The notes under the pieces are model-generated. The model saw only the letters and a program-made list of their open reading frames with translations, was not told the origin of the DNA and did not search any database. Below are positions 54,316-63,759 of a stretch of 64,000 nt of DNA, piece by piece. The position numbers were made by a program, and so were the translations under genes. The DNA comes from UBA10347 sp905182135 (lineage in GTDB: Bacteria; Actinomycetota; Acidimicrobiia; Acidimicrobiales; UBA10347). The stretch covers positions 130,395-194,394 of the forward strand of contig CAWUSE010000012.1 in NCBI GenBank assembly GCA_963925805.1, written 5' to 3'. How positions within the stretch are numbered: the stretch's first letter is position 1; each line of letters starts with the position of its first letter.

Positions 54316-55241
54316 TAGAAGTACCCCTCGCGCTTCTTTTCTTCCATCGAACCCGACTGGTCGTAGTCAATCACTCGGCCCTCGCGTTCGGAACGGGTCG
54401 CAAGCAACATTTCCTGGATGATCTCGGGCATGGTGTCGGCCGTGGACTCAACTGCACCAGACAGCGGATAACAGCCAAGCGTGCGGAAGCGCACCGATTT
54501 GATCTCGGGTTCCTCGCCAGGTTCGAACTGGAAACGCTCGTCGTCCACCATGATCACGACACCGTCGCGATTCACCACCGGCCGAGGCGCCGAGTAGTAG
54601 AGCGGCACGATCTCGATTTTCTCGAGATGGATGTACTGCCAGACATCAAGCTCAGTCCAGTTGCTGATAGGGAACACCCGAATGCTCTCACCCTTGTGGA
54701 CGCGACCGTTGTAGAGACTCCACAGCTCGGGCCGCTGGTTCTTCGGATCCCATCGATGGTTCTTGTCACGGAAACTGAAGACGCGTTCTTTTGCCCGAGA
54801 CTTCTCTTCGTCGCGACGGGCTCCGCCAAAAGCTGCGTCGTAACCACCAGAGGTCAGCGCCTGCTTCAGCGCCTGCGTCTTCATGATGTCGGTGTAATTC
54901 TTCGAACCATGATCGAACGGGTTAATGCCCTCGTCGATGCCTTCTTGGTTCGAGTGCACACGAAGTTCGAGACCGAGTTCGGCGGTAACCCGGTCACGGA
55001 ACTCGATCATTTCGCGGAACTTCCACGTGGTGTCGATGTGCAACAGCGGAAATGGGATCTTCCCAGGGTGGAATGCCTTACGAGCCAAATGAAGCAGCAC
55101 GGACGAGTCCTTGCCGATCGAGTACAGCATCACAGGGCGTTCGAATTGCGACACGACCTCGCGGATAATGTGGACCGCTTCGGCTTCGAGTTGCTTCAAA
55201 TGCGTTAGCCGCAGCTCAGGCGGCAACGTCGAAATAACCAT
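54315..55241 (-). CDS. cysD: Sulfate adenylyltransferase subunit 2
   Basis: 308-residue CysD, the catalytic N-type ATP pyrophosphatase subunit of ATP sulfurylase. Motifs include YSIGKDSSVLLHLARKAF (the SGGKDS-like PP-motif, here with SIGKDSS) and FPLLHIDTTWKFREMIEFRD. It activates sulfate for cysteine synthesis or for sulfation. First gene of the unit with cysNC and cysC. No cysH, sulfate transporter or sulfite reductase is in the window. Confidence 0.95.
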   Translation of the reverse strand: MVISTLPPELRLTHLKQLEAEAVHIIREVVSQFERPVMLYSIGKDSSVLLHLARKAFHPGKIPFPLLHIDTTWKFREMIEFRDRVTAELGLELRVHSNQEGIDEGINPFDHGSKNYTDIMKTQALKQALTSGGYDAAFGGARRDEEKSRAKERVFSFRDKNHRWDPKNQRPELWSLYNGRVHKGESIRVFPISNWTELDVWQYIHLEKIEIVPLYYSAPRPVVNRDGVVIMVDDERFQFEPGEEPEIKSVRFRTLGCYPLSGAVESTADTMPEIIQEMLLATRSEREGRVIDYDQSGSMEEKKREGYF

Positions 55242-55300
55242 GAATGGCTTTCTGTAGAAAGAACACCGGAAGGTTACGCGCTAGCCAACAGTTTTGGGGC

Positions 55301-56086
55301 TTATATGAACCAACGTGATGGTTGTGCAGAAACAACCATGCGAGGGTCAGGTGCAGTCGCTTGGCCAACGATGCCTAGCAGCGTGATTCCGAGCAGCGTC
55401 CATGCTTGCGGCTCATCATCTTTGCCCGTTGTGAGTTGGAACTCAGGCGCAGCCGGCGTGACACGAGCGGTGAGCAATGCACCAAGGATAGCCGAGATGA
55501 GGGCACTACCTAGATCGATAAATGTCCAGCCATCGCGCAGACGAAGGCCAAACGAGGTCAGCACTTCACGGAGAAACGGGATCAAAGCGTTCACCGTTAC
55601 CTCTTCGGCCTGGCGCACTGCTGCCTCGACGCGGTCGTTGCGAACTTCGTCAAGTGTTGACGCGAGTACCGACATATAGGCACCAATTGGTGTCTCGGCG
55701 AACGTTGCAGCTTGGGCCCCGGTTGCGGCCACACGGACCAGGTCGCGCAGGTACCATGTCAGAGCTTCAGGGGTTGCCTCGACGCCGACCTGTTTGACCT
55801 CGTCCAGGACACCGCACACCGACTCAGCTAGCGACGCTACATCGAACGCTGGGCCGGACTCGGTGATGTCAACGATGAGTTGTTCGTGGAATGCTCGCTG
55901 CGGGTCAAGGTCGGTCTCGCCGAACACTCGATACGCCGACGGGCGCGGAACGCCAGAGCGATTGATTGCCTCGGTCAGGGCCACTCGACCAACCCCGCCT
56001 GAAAGCCCGACTTCGGCCAATATTTCACGACCAGCTTCAACCAAAGCGTTCTTTGCCTGATCTTTTGTGAATTTTCGCTTGCTCAT
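55301..56086 (-). CDS. TetR-like transcriptional regulator
   Basis: 261 residues. The N-terminal helix-turn-helix reads ALTEAINRSGVPRPSAYRVFG (about residues 36-56), with the flanking Lys/Arg-rich start of a TetR protein. The C-terminal domain is longer than usual and includes several hydrophobic stretches that would form a ligand-binding core. The ATG follows GCAGGAATAAT, an AGGA ribosome-binding site. It sits upstream of the sulfate-activation unit on the same strand; control of that unit is possible but unproven. Confidence 0.75.
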   Translation of the reverse strand: MSKRKFTKDQAKNALVEAGREILAEVGLSGGVGRVALTEAINRSGVPRPSAYRVFGETDLDPQRAFHEQLIVDITESGPAFDVASLAESVCGVLDEVKQVGVEATPEALTWYLRDLVRVAATGAQAATFAETPIGAYMSVLASTLDEVRNDRVEAAVRQAEEVTVNALIPFLREVLTSFGLRLRDGWTFIDLGSALISAILGALLTARVTPAAPEFQLTTGKDDEPQAWTLLGITLLGIVGQATAPDPRMVVSAQPSRWFI

Positions 56087-56194
56087 ATTATTCCTGCAAC
56101 ATTTTGAGCCACCTGACCATGAATGAATCCCCGTATCCCATGCTCAACCGGTCTAGAGGATGCTCTCATGCGGAACACAAAAGCCCAGGAGTCG

Positions 56195-56575
56195 CTACGA
56201 CTCGGAGAGCATTTTTATCTGTGTAGATACCGCTAATTGGGCAGTAAATGCTTCAAAAAGTTTGGAGATTGGCGCGGTTTGATACGAAACCGATACCACC
56301 ACAAATGTGCGCCCCGAAACGGGTGACGGCTCAAAGGAAACTTCAACAACCAGGCCTTTGGTACCCAACGGAGCTATGTCCTGCATCAGATGAGCTACGT
56401 CCACGGTCGGGTCGACAGAGACAGCTCGCGCTGTTTCACGGGCGATGTGAGAAATGCTGAGTTGCGCGTACGCCACCAGCGCGACCTGAATGACCGCTAG
56501 CAGTACAACGATGATAAGCGGGATGATGAGCGCGAACTCAACGGTTGATTGCCCGCGCTCATCACGTCCTCTCAT
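56195..56575 (-). CDS. TadE-family pilus assembly protein
   Basis: 126 residues with the TadE N-terminus RGQSTVEFALIIPLIIVVLLAVIQ, a prepilin-like segment with a Glu after the cleavage-like site and one membrane anchor. The rest is extracytoplasmic. TadE-like pseudopilins help assemble the Tad pilus. Its ATG overlaps the stop of the small pilin gene by 4 nt. Confidence 0.85.
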   Translation of the reverse strand: MRGRDERGQSTVEFALIIPLIIVVLLAVIQVALVAYAQLSISHIARETARAVSVDPTVDVAHLMQDIAPLGTKGLVVEVSFEPSPVSGRTFVVVSVSYQTAPISKLFEAFTAQLAVSTQIKMLSES

Positions 56576-56742
56576 GCCATGAGCGAAGTGATTTTTGACA
56601 AGACAGTGTCAAAGAGCGCTCCTATGGCGTCATTGCCTTGCGCCCATCCAACAACCAGCATCGCAATGCTGCCTGCGGCAAGAAGCACCAGTGCATATTC
56701 AGCGGTCGTCTGTCCGCTCTCAGTTGCCGCAATACGCCGCAT
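56572..56742 (-). CDS. Flp-like pilin (DUF4244-type)
   Basis: 56-residue peptide starting RRIAATESGQTTAEYAL, with a Gly-Gln-x-x-Ala-Glu-Tyr core as in Flp/DUF4244 pilins, then a single hydrophobic segment (LVLLAAGSIAMLVVGWAQ). It is the probable structural subunit of the Tad pilus. The ATG at 56742 is chosen because it lies immediately before the pilin core. A longer frame to 56910 has no support. The stop overlaps the TadE start by 4 nt. Confidence 0.8.
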   Translation of the reverse strand: MRRIAATESGQTTAEYALVLLAAGSIAMLVVGWAQGNDAIGALFDTVLSKITSLMA

Positions 56743-56906
56743 AGAAGTGCCCCTGGGAGAACCTGCATACGCAGGGCTCCACTCGCCATCGGCTTCGTCG
56801 GTGTGGCCTTCCAGCCCAATCGTTTGGTGATTCCGGTAGCGGTGGTTTCGTAAACATAAGTACATAGGTGTTCCTTGATCGGAGTTGTGCCACCAGCGGA
56901 AGCACG

Positions 56907-57689
56907 TCACGGGGAAGCAGCGATGTCAAAACTCGAAATGGTGTCGATTACCACCGGCACGACGGTGACCAGCAAAAACGCTGGCAAAACGCACGTCACT
57001 AGTGGGAACAGCAGCACGACGGGAAGCCGTCTAGCGCTTGCCTCGGCGCGGCGACGCCGGTCTGCGCGAGTATCGACGGCGAGTTGTGCGAGGTTGGCCG
57101 TAATGGGGGCGCCATAGCGTTCCGTTGCAACCAAAGCGGCAATCAGCGGACGGACCTGAGGGCCCAACAGTCCCGGCACCTGCTCGAGAGCGTCACTAAA
57201 AGAACGCCCACCCGCGACCTGACGGGTACACCACGCAAATGCTTCGGCGATATCGGTATCGGACCATTCGCTGACTTGACGAACAGCATCGCCAACCGTG
57301 TTACCGCTGAGCAGAGCCACCGCGAACAAGTCGATGACGTCACCAAGCGCGGCACCAATACGATCCTGGTCGCGCAGTCCTCTACGACGACGGTGCAGCA
57401 TGGTCCGGACCCATAGGCCCACGGCCACAACGATCCCAAGCCCAATGTTGACCAGACCTAGCGCCGATACGACAACGACACCAGCGCCAGTCGAGCGATC
57501 CAGGGATCGATCAGCAGGCTGACGGAATGCAGATCTTATGTATCGCCCTATACGTTCGAACGCTGACCGCTGAGGCGACGCGGCCAACGGTCGATCCGCG
57601 AACGGCGGGCGCGGCATCGCCCTGCGCCCAATCGTAAAAACGCTGACGATCGTCAGACCCAGAATGAACACCACCCAGGATGCGGTCAC
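56907..57689 (-). CDS. tadC: Type II/IV secretion inner-membrane protein TadC
   Basis: 260 residues. T2SSF domain with GDVIDLFAVALLSGNTVGDAVRQ and ARRLPVVLLFPLVTCVLPAFLL, and membrane segments near both ends. It pairs with TadB as the platform of the Tad pilus. It overlaps the tadB stop by 4 nt (GTGA). A 164-base gap separates it from the pilin gene. Confidence 0.85.
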   Translation of the reverse strand: MTASWVVFILGLTIVSVFTIGRRAMPRPPFADRPLAASPQRSAFERIGRYIRSAFRQPADRSLDRSTGAGVVVVSALGLVNIGLGIVVAVGLWVRTMLHRRRRGLRDQDRIGAALGDVIDLFAVALLSGNTVGDAVRQVSEWSDTDIAEAFAWCTRQVAGGRSFSDALEQVPGLLGPQVRPLIAALVATERYGAPITANLAQLAVDTRADRRRRAEASARRLPVVLLFPLVTCVLPAFLLVTVVPVVIDTISSFDIAASP

Positions 57690-58537
57690 TGCGGTGACCG
57701 TCGACGAATTATCGCCATCATCCAGAGCCAGCCAAAAACATCGAGAACTACAGCGGCAACTAAGCAGACCTGACCAAGTGGTTCTCGAGTTAGAAACCGC
57801 ACGGTTCCCTGACTACCGATTACGTCAATCCCAAGAAACAGCGCTGGCAGCAAGACCAACGCTTGCATGGACGCCGCCGCCTGGGCAGATTGGGAACCAA
57901 TCTCTGCCGTCAGCGCAGCACGATCGCGCAGCGAATGGCTGACCCCGTCGAGCGCCCGGGTTGTGCCCGCTTCGTTCCGGCTTGCCAGGGCCAACGCTGC
58001 TGCAACAATGCGTACCTCCGGTCGTGGCATCCGCTCGACCCATACTTGCAGCGCCTGCGGTGTTGGTTGACCACGGTCGATGCCCCCAACGACGATCGCC
58101 AGCTCGCTGCGGACCGTTGATGGGCCGCCAGTTGCTGCCTCGCGAAGTGCTTGGGCCAGCGATGCTCCACTTCGCAACGAACGCCCAATCATGTCAACAA
58201 CATCTGGTAACGACGCGACGAGACGTCTGGTACGCCGCCCGGCCCACCTGCGAGCGACAAGCAATGGGATCGCGACGACAGCGACGCACATCACAAGGCT
58301 CGGGGCTACGCCCACCAAGGCCAACAGCGCACCGCTCGCCACTACACCAAACCCAAGCCACAGCACTAGTGCACTGAGGTGATCATCTGTGAGGTCAGCC
58401 TCACGTGCAAACCGGGCTAATGGGGCTGGCAGCGATACCCGCTGGCAACGTGACCGCCGCCGCGGGTACAGCCGTGCAAGAGGTTGTGCCGGACGGCACC
58501 AACTCGCATCGCGAAGCGCTGTTATGGGCTCAGTCAT
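57686..58537 (-). CDS. tadB: Type II/IV secretion inner-membrane protein TadB
   Basis: About 283 residues with the T2SSF domain: SLPDVVDMIGRSLRSGASLA near the middle, and RNEAGTTRALDGVSHSLRDR. The ATG at 58537 overlaps the tadA stop (ATGACTGA, 8 nt). The longer frame to 58669 has no family match. It is part of the tadZABC order. Confidence 0.85.
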   Translation of the reverse strand: MTEPITALRDASWCRPAQPLARLYPRRRSRCQRVSLPAPLARFAREADLTDDHLSALVLWLGFGVVASGALLALVGVAPSLVMCVAVVAIPLLVARRWAGRRTRRLVASLPDVVDMIGRSLRSGASLAQALREAATGGPSTVRSELAIVVGGIDRGQPTPQALQVWVERMPRPEVRIVAAALALASRNEAGTTRALDGVSHSLRDRAALTAEIGSQSAQAAASMQALVLLPALFLGIDVIGSQGTVRFLTREPLGQVCLVAAVVLDVFGWLWMMAIIRRRSPQ

Positions 58538-59669
58538 GCACACCATCGCTGCTTGAGCTGACACCGAGAAACTCGCCGTCTTGCATGGCCCAACCTTCGT
58601 CGTGGCCGCATCGGTAGATCGACAGGACCCGACGCTGGCCCTCTGACCCTCGCTCGAGATGCACCACAAGATCTACTGCTGAGCGGACGTACTCGTGCAC
58701 AACCTGCAGAGGCACATCAACATCAGCCATCAGCGCCATTGCTTCGATCCGGTGCAACGCATCGAGAGCGGAGTTCGCATGGCAGGTAGACATTGAGCCG
58801 TCATGCCCGGTATTCATTGCCTGGATCATGTCGAGCGCCTCGGCGCCCCGGACCTCGCCAATCACAATTCGGTCCGGGCGCATCCGCAGCGCATTACGCA
58901 CCAATGCGCGGATCGAAACCTGACCGATGCCTTCGGCATTGGCTGGTCGGGTTTCAAGCCGAACCGTATGGTCACCAGGCAGCCGAAGCTCCGCTGCATC
59001 CTCGATCGTGATGACTCTCTCTCCCGGCTTGATGTGACGCGCCAACGCATTCAAGAGCGACGTCTTACCTGACCCTGTGCCGCCACTGACAACGATGCTC
59101 TTGCGATGCAATAAGGCGTCAATCAGGAAGGCTTCACTGTCGGGTTCGCAGAAATCACCGAGCTCAAACGCCTTCTCTCGAAACCTTCGGATGGTGAGGT
59201 ATGGGCCATCGACCGCCAGTGGCGGCACGGCAATGTTCACTCGGCTTCCATCGGCGAGCCGGGCATCAACGAACGGTGCCGTGCGATCGACACGAAGACC
59301 GAGCGGACCAAGAATGCGGTCAATCACGACACGCAATGTGTCTTCGTCAATGAACACTTCAGTGCTGATCATGGCCCCGTTGCGTTCGACCCATACTGGA
59401 CCGGGCCCATTCACCATCAGCTCGGTTGTATCGCTATCTTGCAACAGGGGCTCGAGCGGGCCGAGCCCGAAGAGCAGACGTGACACACGCTCGGCCACTG
59501 CGCTGACTTGGGTTTCTGCCAGCAGCGGAGCGCAGGATCCAACACACCGTTCGATCATCGGCGTATCGACATGGCCATCGAATTCGACCAGCTGGCGGTG
59601 TACCTGGCGAATTATCTCATCGAGCGGGTCCTGCTGCGTCACGACCGATGCCCGCTGGCTACAAGCCAC
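58530..59669 (-). CDS. tadA: Tad pilus ATPase TadA/CpaF
   Basis: 379-residue secretion ATPase. Walker A is VSGGTGSGKTSLLNALA near residue 185, the Asp box is IVIGEVRGAEALDMIQAMNTGHDGS, and the His box lies in DGSMSTCHANSALDAL. It drives pilus assembly at the cytoplasmic face. The start is GTG at 59669; a GTG at 59642 is possible. It overlaps tadB by 8 nt. Confidence 0.92.
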   Translation of the reverse strand: MACSQRASVVTQQDPLDEIIRQVHRQLVEFDGHVDTPMIERCVGSCAPLLAETQVSAVAERVSRLLFGLGPLEPLLQDSDTTELMVNGPGPVWVERNGAMISTEVFIDEDTLRVVIDRILGPLGLRVDRTAPFVDARLADGSRVNIAVPPLAVDGPYLTIRRFREKAFELGDFCEPDSEAFLIDALLHRKSIVVSGGTGSGKTSLLNALARHIKPGERVITIEDAAELRLPGDHTVRLETRPANAEGIGQVSIRALVRNALRMRPDRIVIGEVRGAEALDMIQAMNTGHDGSMSTCHANSALDALHRIEAMALMADVDVPLQVVHEYVRSAVDLVVHLERGSEGQRRVLSIYRCGHDEGWAMQDGEFLGVSSSSDGVHD

Positions 59670-59681
59670 AAATGATCAAGG

Positions 59682-60350
59682 TCATACAACATCGAGTGGC
59701 ACCCGACCCAGCACTCGGAGCAGACTCCGCGGGAGTCGGGCCGAGGCCAGCCCCGCATCAAGACTTCGAGCGATACTCGGGTCGACCGCGACCTGAGCGA
59801 CGACGGGAGCGCCCGTAACCGCTTCGACGTCAGCTCGCCCGAGATGACGACCCGGCTCTTTCACCACTATTACTGCCGTCGGCGTGACCAAATTAGCTTG
59901 AGCGGCACGCAGGTTCAAGAAACACTCGCGAACCACCAGCAGAGACACCGGCGCAGCAGCCACGAACTGGCGGCGAAAGTCGTGCCGCTCAGTCACGACC
60001 CCACAGTCGACGATAACTCGCCGCTGCGATAGGCCAAGAGCCTGAAGTAACGGCGCAGCGTCGGCCGAAAGCAACCCCGTCCCACGAGGCACGATCGTCA
60101 GATCGGTTCGCACTGGACGTTCGATGCGAGCAAGTGCTGTCACCGCCAGCTCAGGCGTAGCGCACCAATCCGTTATGCCAGGTGCCGCATCGGTCTTGTC
60201 CAGGTCATGACCCCCAAGAAGCGCAGGGAGGTCACCACACAAATCAACAAGGACCGTGGGTTCTGCTCGTTCAACCCTGGCGATCGCCAACATCGCCGCC
60301 ACGCTGGTCACGCCGACGCCACCCTTTACCGACCACACCGCAATTGTCAC
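59682..60350 (-). CDS. TadZ/CpaE-like ATPase with altered Walker A
   Basis: 222-residue MinD/ParA-fold protein at the head of the tad genes. The deviant Walker A reads VWSVKGGVGVTSVAAML: the second lysine of KGGxGK is Val, so ATP hydrolysis is doubtful. TadZ proteins place the pilus at the cell pole. The GTG at 60350 has GGGAGG upstream at good spacing, which favours it over the ATG at 60377. Confidence 0.8.
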   Translation of the reverse strand: MTIAVWSVKGGVGVTSVAAMLAIARVERAEPTVLVDLCGDLPALLGGHDLDKTDAAPGITDWCATPELAVTALARIERPVRTDLTIVPRGTGLLSADAAPLLQALGLSQRRVIVDCGVVTERHDFRRQFVAAAPVSLLVVRECFLNLRAAQANLVTPTAVIVVKEPGRHLGRADVEAVTGAPVVAQVAVDPSIARSLDAGLASARLPRSLLRVLGRVPLDVV

Positions 60351-60580
60351 GGTCAGCCTCCCTGCATTCACTCGCATCGAGGGGGAAGCTCAGGCTTGCG
60401 GTCAGTGGCTCGAACTTAGGGCACCCATCCTCACCCCGCAACCCCCAAAACTCTTTCGTTTTATTGCCCAGGTCACGCCGTCCCTCCGTTCGCGGCATGC
60501 ACATCCCCACGACCGTGAGATCGCAGCCACCGCAGCGAGGCCGAGTGCGAACGCACCTGGGAAACCCGAAAGAAGGAGAA

Positions 60581-60676
60581 TGGCGGAGGTGGACGGGAAT
60601 CGAACCCGCCGGACGAGGATCACTCGTCCCAACCGCTTTGAAGGCGGCGGAGCCCACCAGGTACTCGTACACCTCC
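60581..60676 (-). tRNA. selC: tRNA-Sec (selC), anticodon UCA
   Basis: The minus strand folds as a 96-nt tRNA including CCA. It starts GGAGGTG and ends CACCTCC-G-CCA, a 7-bp acceptor match. The anticodon loop is CTTCAAA, so the anticodon is TCA (UCA in RNA), which reads UGA. A 7-bp extra arm (GGACGAG with CTCGTCC) is typical of tRNA-Sec. The T arm is GCGGG-TTCGATT-CCCGT. The D arm is long, with one bulged A. Length and extra arm match other bacterial selC genes. It lies between the sigma factor and tadZ, and with the selenoproteins at 21 kb shows a selenocysteine trait. Confidence 0.95.
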
Positions 60677-60685
60677 GTGGTGGTT

Positions 60686-60708
60686 GTCTGGGCTCTTACT
60701 CCCCAGAC
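60686..60708 (-). terminator. Hairpin between sigma factor gene and selC
   Basis: GTCTGGG at 60686-60692 and CCCAGAC at 60702-60708 form a 7-bp stem with a 9-nt loop, 30 bases after the end of the sigma gene and 10 bases upstream of the selC 5' end. It may terminate the sigma transcript. No T run is visible. Confidence 0.35.
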
Positions 60709-60737
60709 GGTGCGCTTGGCCAGCGCTGGTGTTGACC

Positions 60738-61679
60738 CTAAACCGAGAGCAGGTCTCGAGCACCGGTGTCTGAAGACGGGTGACGCAACTTTGACATGGC
60801 ACGTGCTTCGATCTGGCGAATTCGTTCGCGTGTCAGATTGAAGTGTTCACCAACTTCTTCAAGGGTGCGCGGTTCGCCGCGATCTAGGCCAAAGCGGAGT
60901 TTCAGGATCTCGCGCTCGCGCTCGTCGAGTGGCCCAAGCAGGCGATTGATCTCGTCAGGGAGCAGCGCAGTCGCTGCAACCTCAAATGGGGATTCAGCGC
61001 CACGGTCCTCGACAACGTCGCCGAGTTCGGCATCGCCATCTTCACGCAGAGGCTCCGACAATGACAGTGGTTCGGCAGCGAAACGGAGGGCTTCAGTGAC
61101 CTTGTCTTCTGGCATTTCAACTTCGGCAGCGAGTTCGACCAGCGTGGCAGGCCGGCCGAACTTGAGTTCAAGACGGGCACGTGCTTTTTGAAGGCGCGCC
61201 AGGGTGTCACCGGCATGCACCGGAAGCCGAATGGTCCGGCCTGTGTTGGCGATACCGCGGGTGATCGCTTGGCGAATCCACCAGGTGGCATAGGTCGAGA
61301 ACTTGAAGCCCTTGCGCCAGTCGAACTTCTCGACGGCGTGCATAAGGCCGAGGTTGCCTTCTTGGATCAAGTCGAGCAGGGGGAGACCCGAGGCCTGATA
61401 CTTCTTGGCAATGGACACGACAAGTCGCAGGTTCGACTGCACGAAGGTGCGTTCAGCATCGTCGCCAGAACGCACGTGGCGGCGCAGCTCGCGCTTGCGC
61501 GCCGCTGTTGGCTTTTCGTCTTCATCGAGTTCGGTTCGAGCGGCCGCACCCTTTTCGATCATCTGCGCCAGACGAACTTCGTCGTCCTTGGTCAACAGCG
61601 GATATTGGCCGATGTCAGTTAAATAAAGACGTACGAGGTCTTCCTCGTCCCGTTCCACACGCTCTTTGGCCACAAGCAC
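60738..61679 (-). CDS. RNA polymerase sigma-70 family factor
   Basis: 313 residues. Region 1.2 begins LVRLYLTDIGQYPLL, region 2 has NLRLVVSIAKKYQASGL and KFSTYATWWIRQAITRGI, region 3 follows, and region 4 ends EEVGEHFNLTRERIRQIE. It lacks the long 1.1 region, so it may be a group 2 factor or the short main factor of this lineage. GTG at 61679; a GTG at 61673 is also possible. Its promoter target is not visible here. Confidence 0.92.
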   Translation of the reverse strand: MLVAKERVERDEEDLVRLYLTDIGQYPLLTKDDEVRLAQMIEKGAAARTELDEDEKPTAARKRELRRHVRSGDDAERTFVQSNLRLVVSIAKKYQASGLPLLDLIQEGNLGLMHAVEKFDWRKGFKFSTYATWWIRQAITRGIANTGRTIRLPVHAGDTLARLQKARARLELKFGRPATLVELAAEVEMPEDKVTEALRFAAEPLSLSEPLREDGDAELGDVVEDRGAESPFEVAATALLPDEINRLLGPLDEREREILKLRFGLDRGEPRTLEEVGEHFNLTRERIRQIEARAMSKLRHPSSDTGARDLLSV

Positions 61680-62230
61680 CCCTGCAATTGAGTCCAGCAG
61701 ACGGAGGTAACGCCGCCTTGCTTTGCAACCATAGCGAGGCGGCTGGATGACCCAACGTTAACGCAATTGCAATCTGCGCCGAAGTAAAAATTTGGTATGT
61801 TTCCGCCAAGTTTTGAGCACATTTTTTTGGCAAAACTGACGCCTCGCCGTCGATCAAGCCGCCAAAACCAAACCGATAGGCATGTCTCAACCCGTGCAGA
61901 CATTCTCATCTGTCGGCTAGAGAACCCCTACCCTCAGCGACCCGACCACGAGCCACACCCGGCGCATCGGCACGTAAAATTTACCGCTGCTCTAGGTTCT
62001 TGTCGGTTTGCACGATGGGGTTCTTGGGACCGAGCAGCTTCATGCAATCTCCGGTGTGGCGGCCCAGGCATGCACTGAGTAAGGACCGACAGTTGGCCTG
62101 TGGGGCGAGCGGCCCTAAGGGAACGTTCCAAAATATATGGTTCGACACGACCTTCGACTGAGAGCGTTAAACAACTCCGAAACAACCACGCCACCGACGC
62201 CAGACCACTTGCTATATGTGTTCAACTGCC
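61680..62230. other. Divergent intergenic region
   Basis: About 550 bases between the divergent sigma-factor and DUF3179 genes. It is AT-richer than the coding DNA and should hold both promoters. I could not assign a -10 with confidence and see no RNA or repeat. Confidence 0.45.
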
Positions 62231-63727
62231 ATGGTGCGCCGAAACCTCGCCCTGTGTCTCGTAATCCTCGGTCTGATTGCCGTGACATGCAGCAGTTCCA
62301 GCGATAGCCCTACCGAAGCTACCGCAACTAATACCGTTACCAAAGCAACGATGGCCGAACCAGCCAACGACACGGCCCCGACCCCAGGATCAACACCTTC
62401 GAGGCCTCGAGTCGCCGCCAACATCGACCCAGCATCGATCCCGTCTGGCCAGGTTCGCTACTTCGGACCGGCACCCAAGGTGCCAACCGGCGACCTGGCC
62501 CCCGCCACGGCGAAAGCAATCGACACGCTCTTGGGTGAACAGTTGCTTCGATTCGTCATCAATCAAGACTCTTTTGATGCGATTAGCACGCTTGGCCAGT
62601 CAGAAGATCCCCGTGTTGCCTGGTGGCTCGCCGACCTGATGCGCATCGCGCCCGACCCCGATCTGACAGTCCGGCTGTCAAGCGCTCTGCACGAATTGCT
62701 CGGTGTTGAGATCGACCCACTCCGGCCGTGGGACTTCACCACCAACCACCTCATGGGTTGGGATATCCCCGCGCCACCTGATTATTTGACATACAAACGC
62801 AACACCTACATCGTTCGTGAACCCAAGTGGGAGCCGCTCTTTGAAGATGGCTCCGACATCGATTGGCGCCTGATCAGCTGGGGCGGCGTATTCATCGATG
62901 ACCGGGCATTCAACATGACCGACAACCGCTGCAACTGCATCCCCGCTGCAGACAACCCCATCACGACCAGCGCGTCCGGCGGCGACGAATGGCTCGACGA
63001 AGACGCGGTTATTTTCGGTATCTCGATCAATGGTGAACATCGGGCCTATCCCCGGTCGATCATGGAAGTCCGCGAGATGGTCAATGACACACTTGGCGGT
63101 CGTGACTTTGCGATGCCCTACTGCACACTCTGTGGTTCTGCCCAGGTCTTTTTCACCGACGAGGTGCCGGCTGGCTTCGCTCGACCGGTGCTGCGCACTT
63201 CGGGGCTTCTCAACCGATCGAACAAGGTGATGTTCGACGTCACTACCTTCTCGATCTTCGACACGTTCCTTGGCCGGGCCGTCAGCGGGCCCCTGGGCGA
63301 TGCAGGCGTCGAACTCAACCAGCACAGCGTGATCACCACAACATGGGGCCGATGGAAGACCGACCATCCCGACACCACAGTGTTGGACATCTCATTGGCG
63401 TTAGGCCGGGAGGACTCCGATCTTCGCAATACACGCGACGCCAATGGACCGATCTTCCCAATAGGCCAGGTTGATCCTCGGCTTCCTGAACACGAAGACG
63501 TGCTCGGTCTAGTAAAGGCCGACGGGACGGCCATCGCCTTTCATGTAACTAGCGCAATCGAAGCGCTCGAACGCGGCGAGTTCATCGAACTCGACGGGAT
63601 CAACGTGATCCTCGCTGGTGGTGGCCTGCAAGCTGTCGATGCCGAGGGAAACGACTTGGGTGGACACCAAGCATTCTGGTTTGCGTGGTCCCAGTTCCAC
63701 CCCAACAGCAAACTGTGGCCGCTCTAG
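62231..63727 (+). CDS. DUF3179 domain protein, probable lipoprotein
   Basis: 498 residues. A hydrophobic signal (NLALCLVILGLIAVTC) ends in Cys20, a weak lipobox with LIAVTC. A Ser/Thr-rich linker follows. DUF3179 features are the DEDAVIFGISINGEHRAYP segment, FAMPYCTLCGSAQVFF with its conserved CxxC, and FDVTTFSIFDTFLGRAVSG. DUF3179 proteins are extracytoplasmic and of unknown function. The ATG at 62231 is preferred; an in-frame ATG at 62216 adds five residues. Confidence 0.85.
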   Translation: MVRRNLALCLVILGLIAVTCSSSSDSPTEATATNTVTKATMAEPANDTAPTPGSTPSRPRVAANIDPASIPSGQVRYFGPAPKVPTGDLAPATAKAIDTLLGEQLLRFVINQDSFDAISTLGQSEDPRVAWWLADLMRIAPDPDLTVRLSSALHELLGVEIDPLRPWDFTTNHLMGWDIPAPPDYLTYKRNTYIVREPKWEPLFEDGSDIDWRLISWGGVFIDDRAFNMTDNRCNCIPAADNPITTSASGGDEWLDEDAVIFGISINGEHRAYPRSIMEVREMVNDTLGGRDFAMPYCTLCGSAQVFFTDEVPAGFARPVLRTSGLLNRSNKVMFDVTTFSIFDTFLGRAVSGPLGDAGVELNQHSVITTTWGRWKTDHPDTTVLDISLALGREDSDLRNTRDANGPIFPIGQVDPRLPEHEDVLGLVKADGTAIAFHVTSAIEALERGEFIELDGINVILAGGGLQAVDAEGNDLGGHQAFWFAWSQFHPNSKLWPL

Positions 63728-63759
63728 CCCCGCTCGGGCCTACCCACAAATGCTCTTGG

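Noticed and set aside
59077..59796. A 239-codon plus-strand frame across tadA
   Set aside because: It is antisense to a clear TadA with Walker A and His-box motifs. Long shadow frames are expected in GC-rich DNA.
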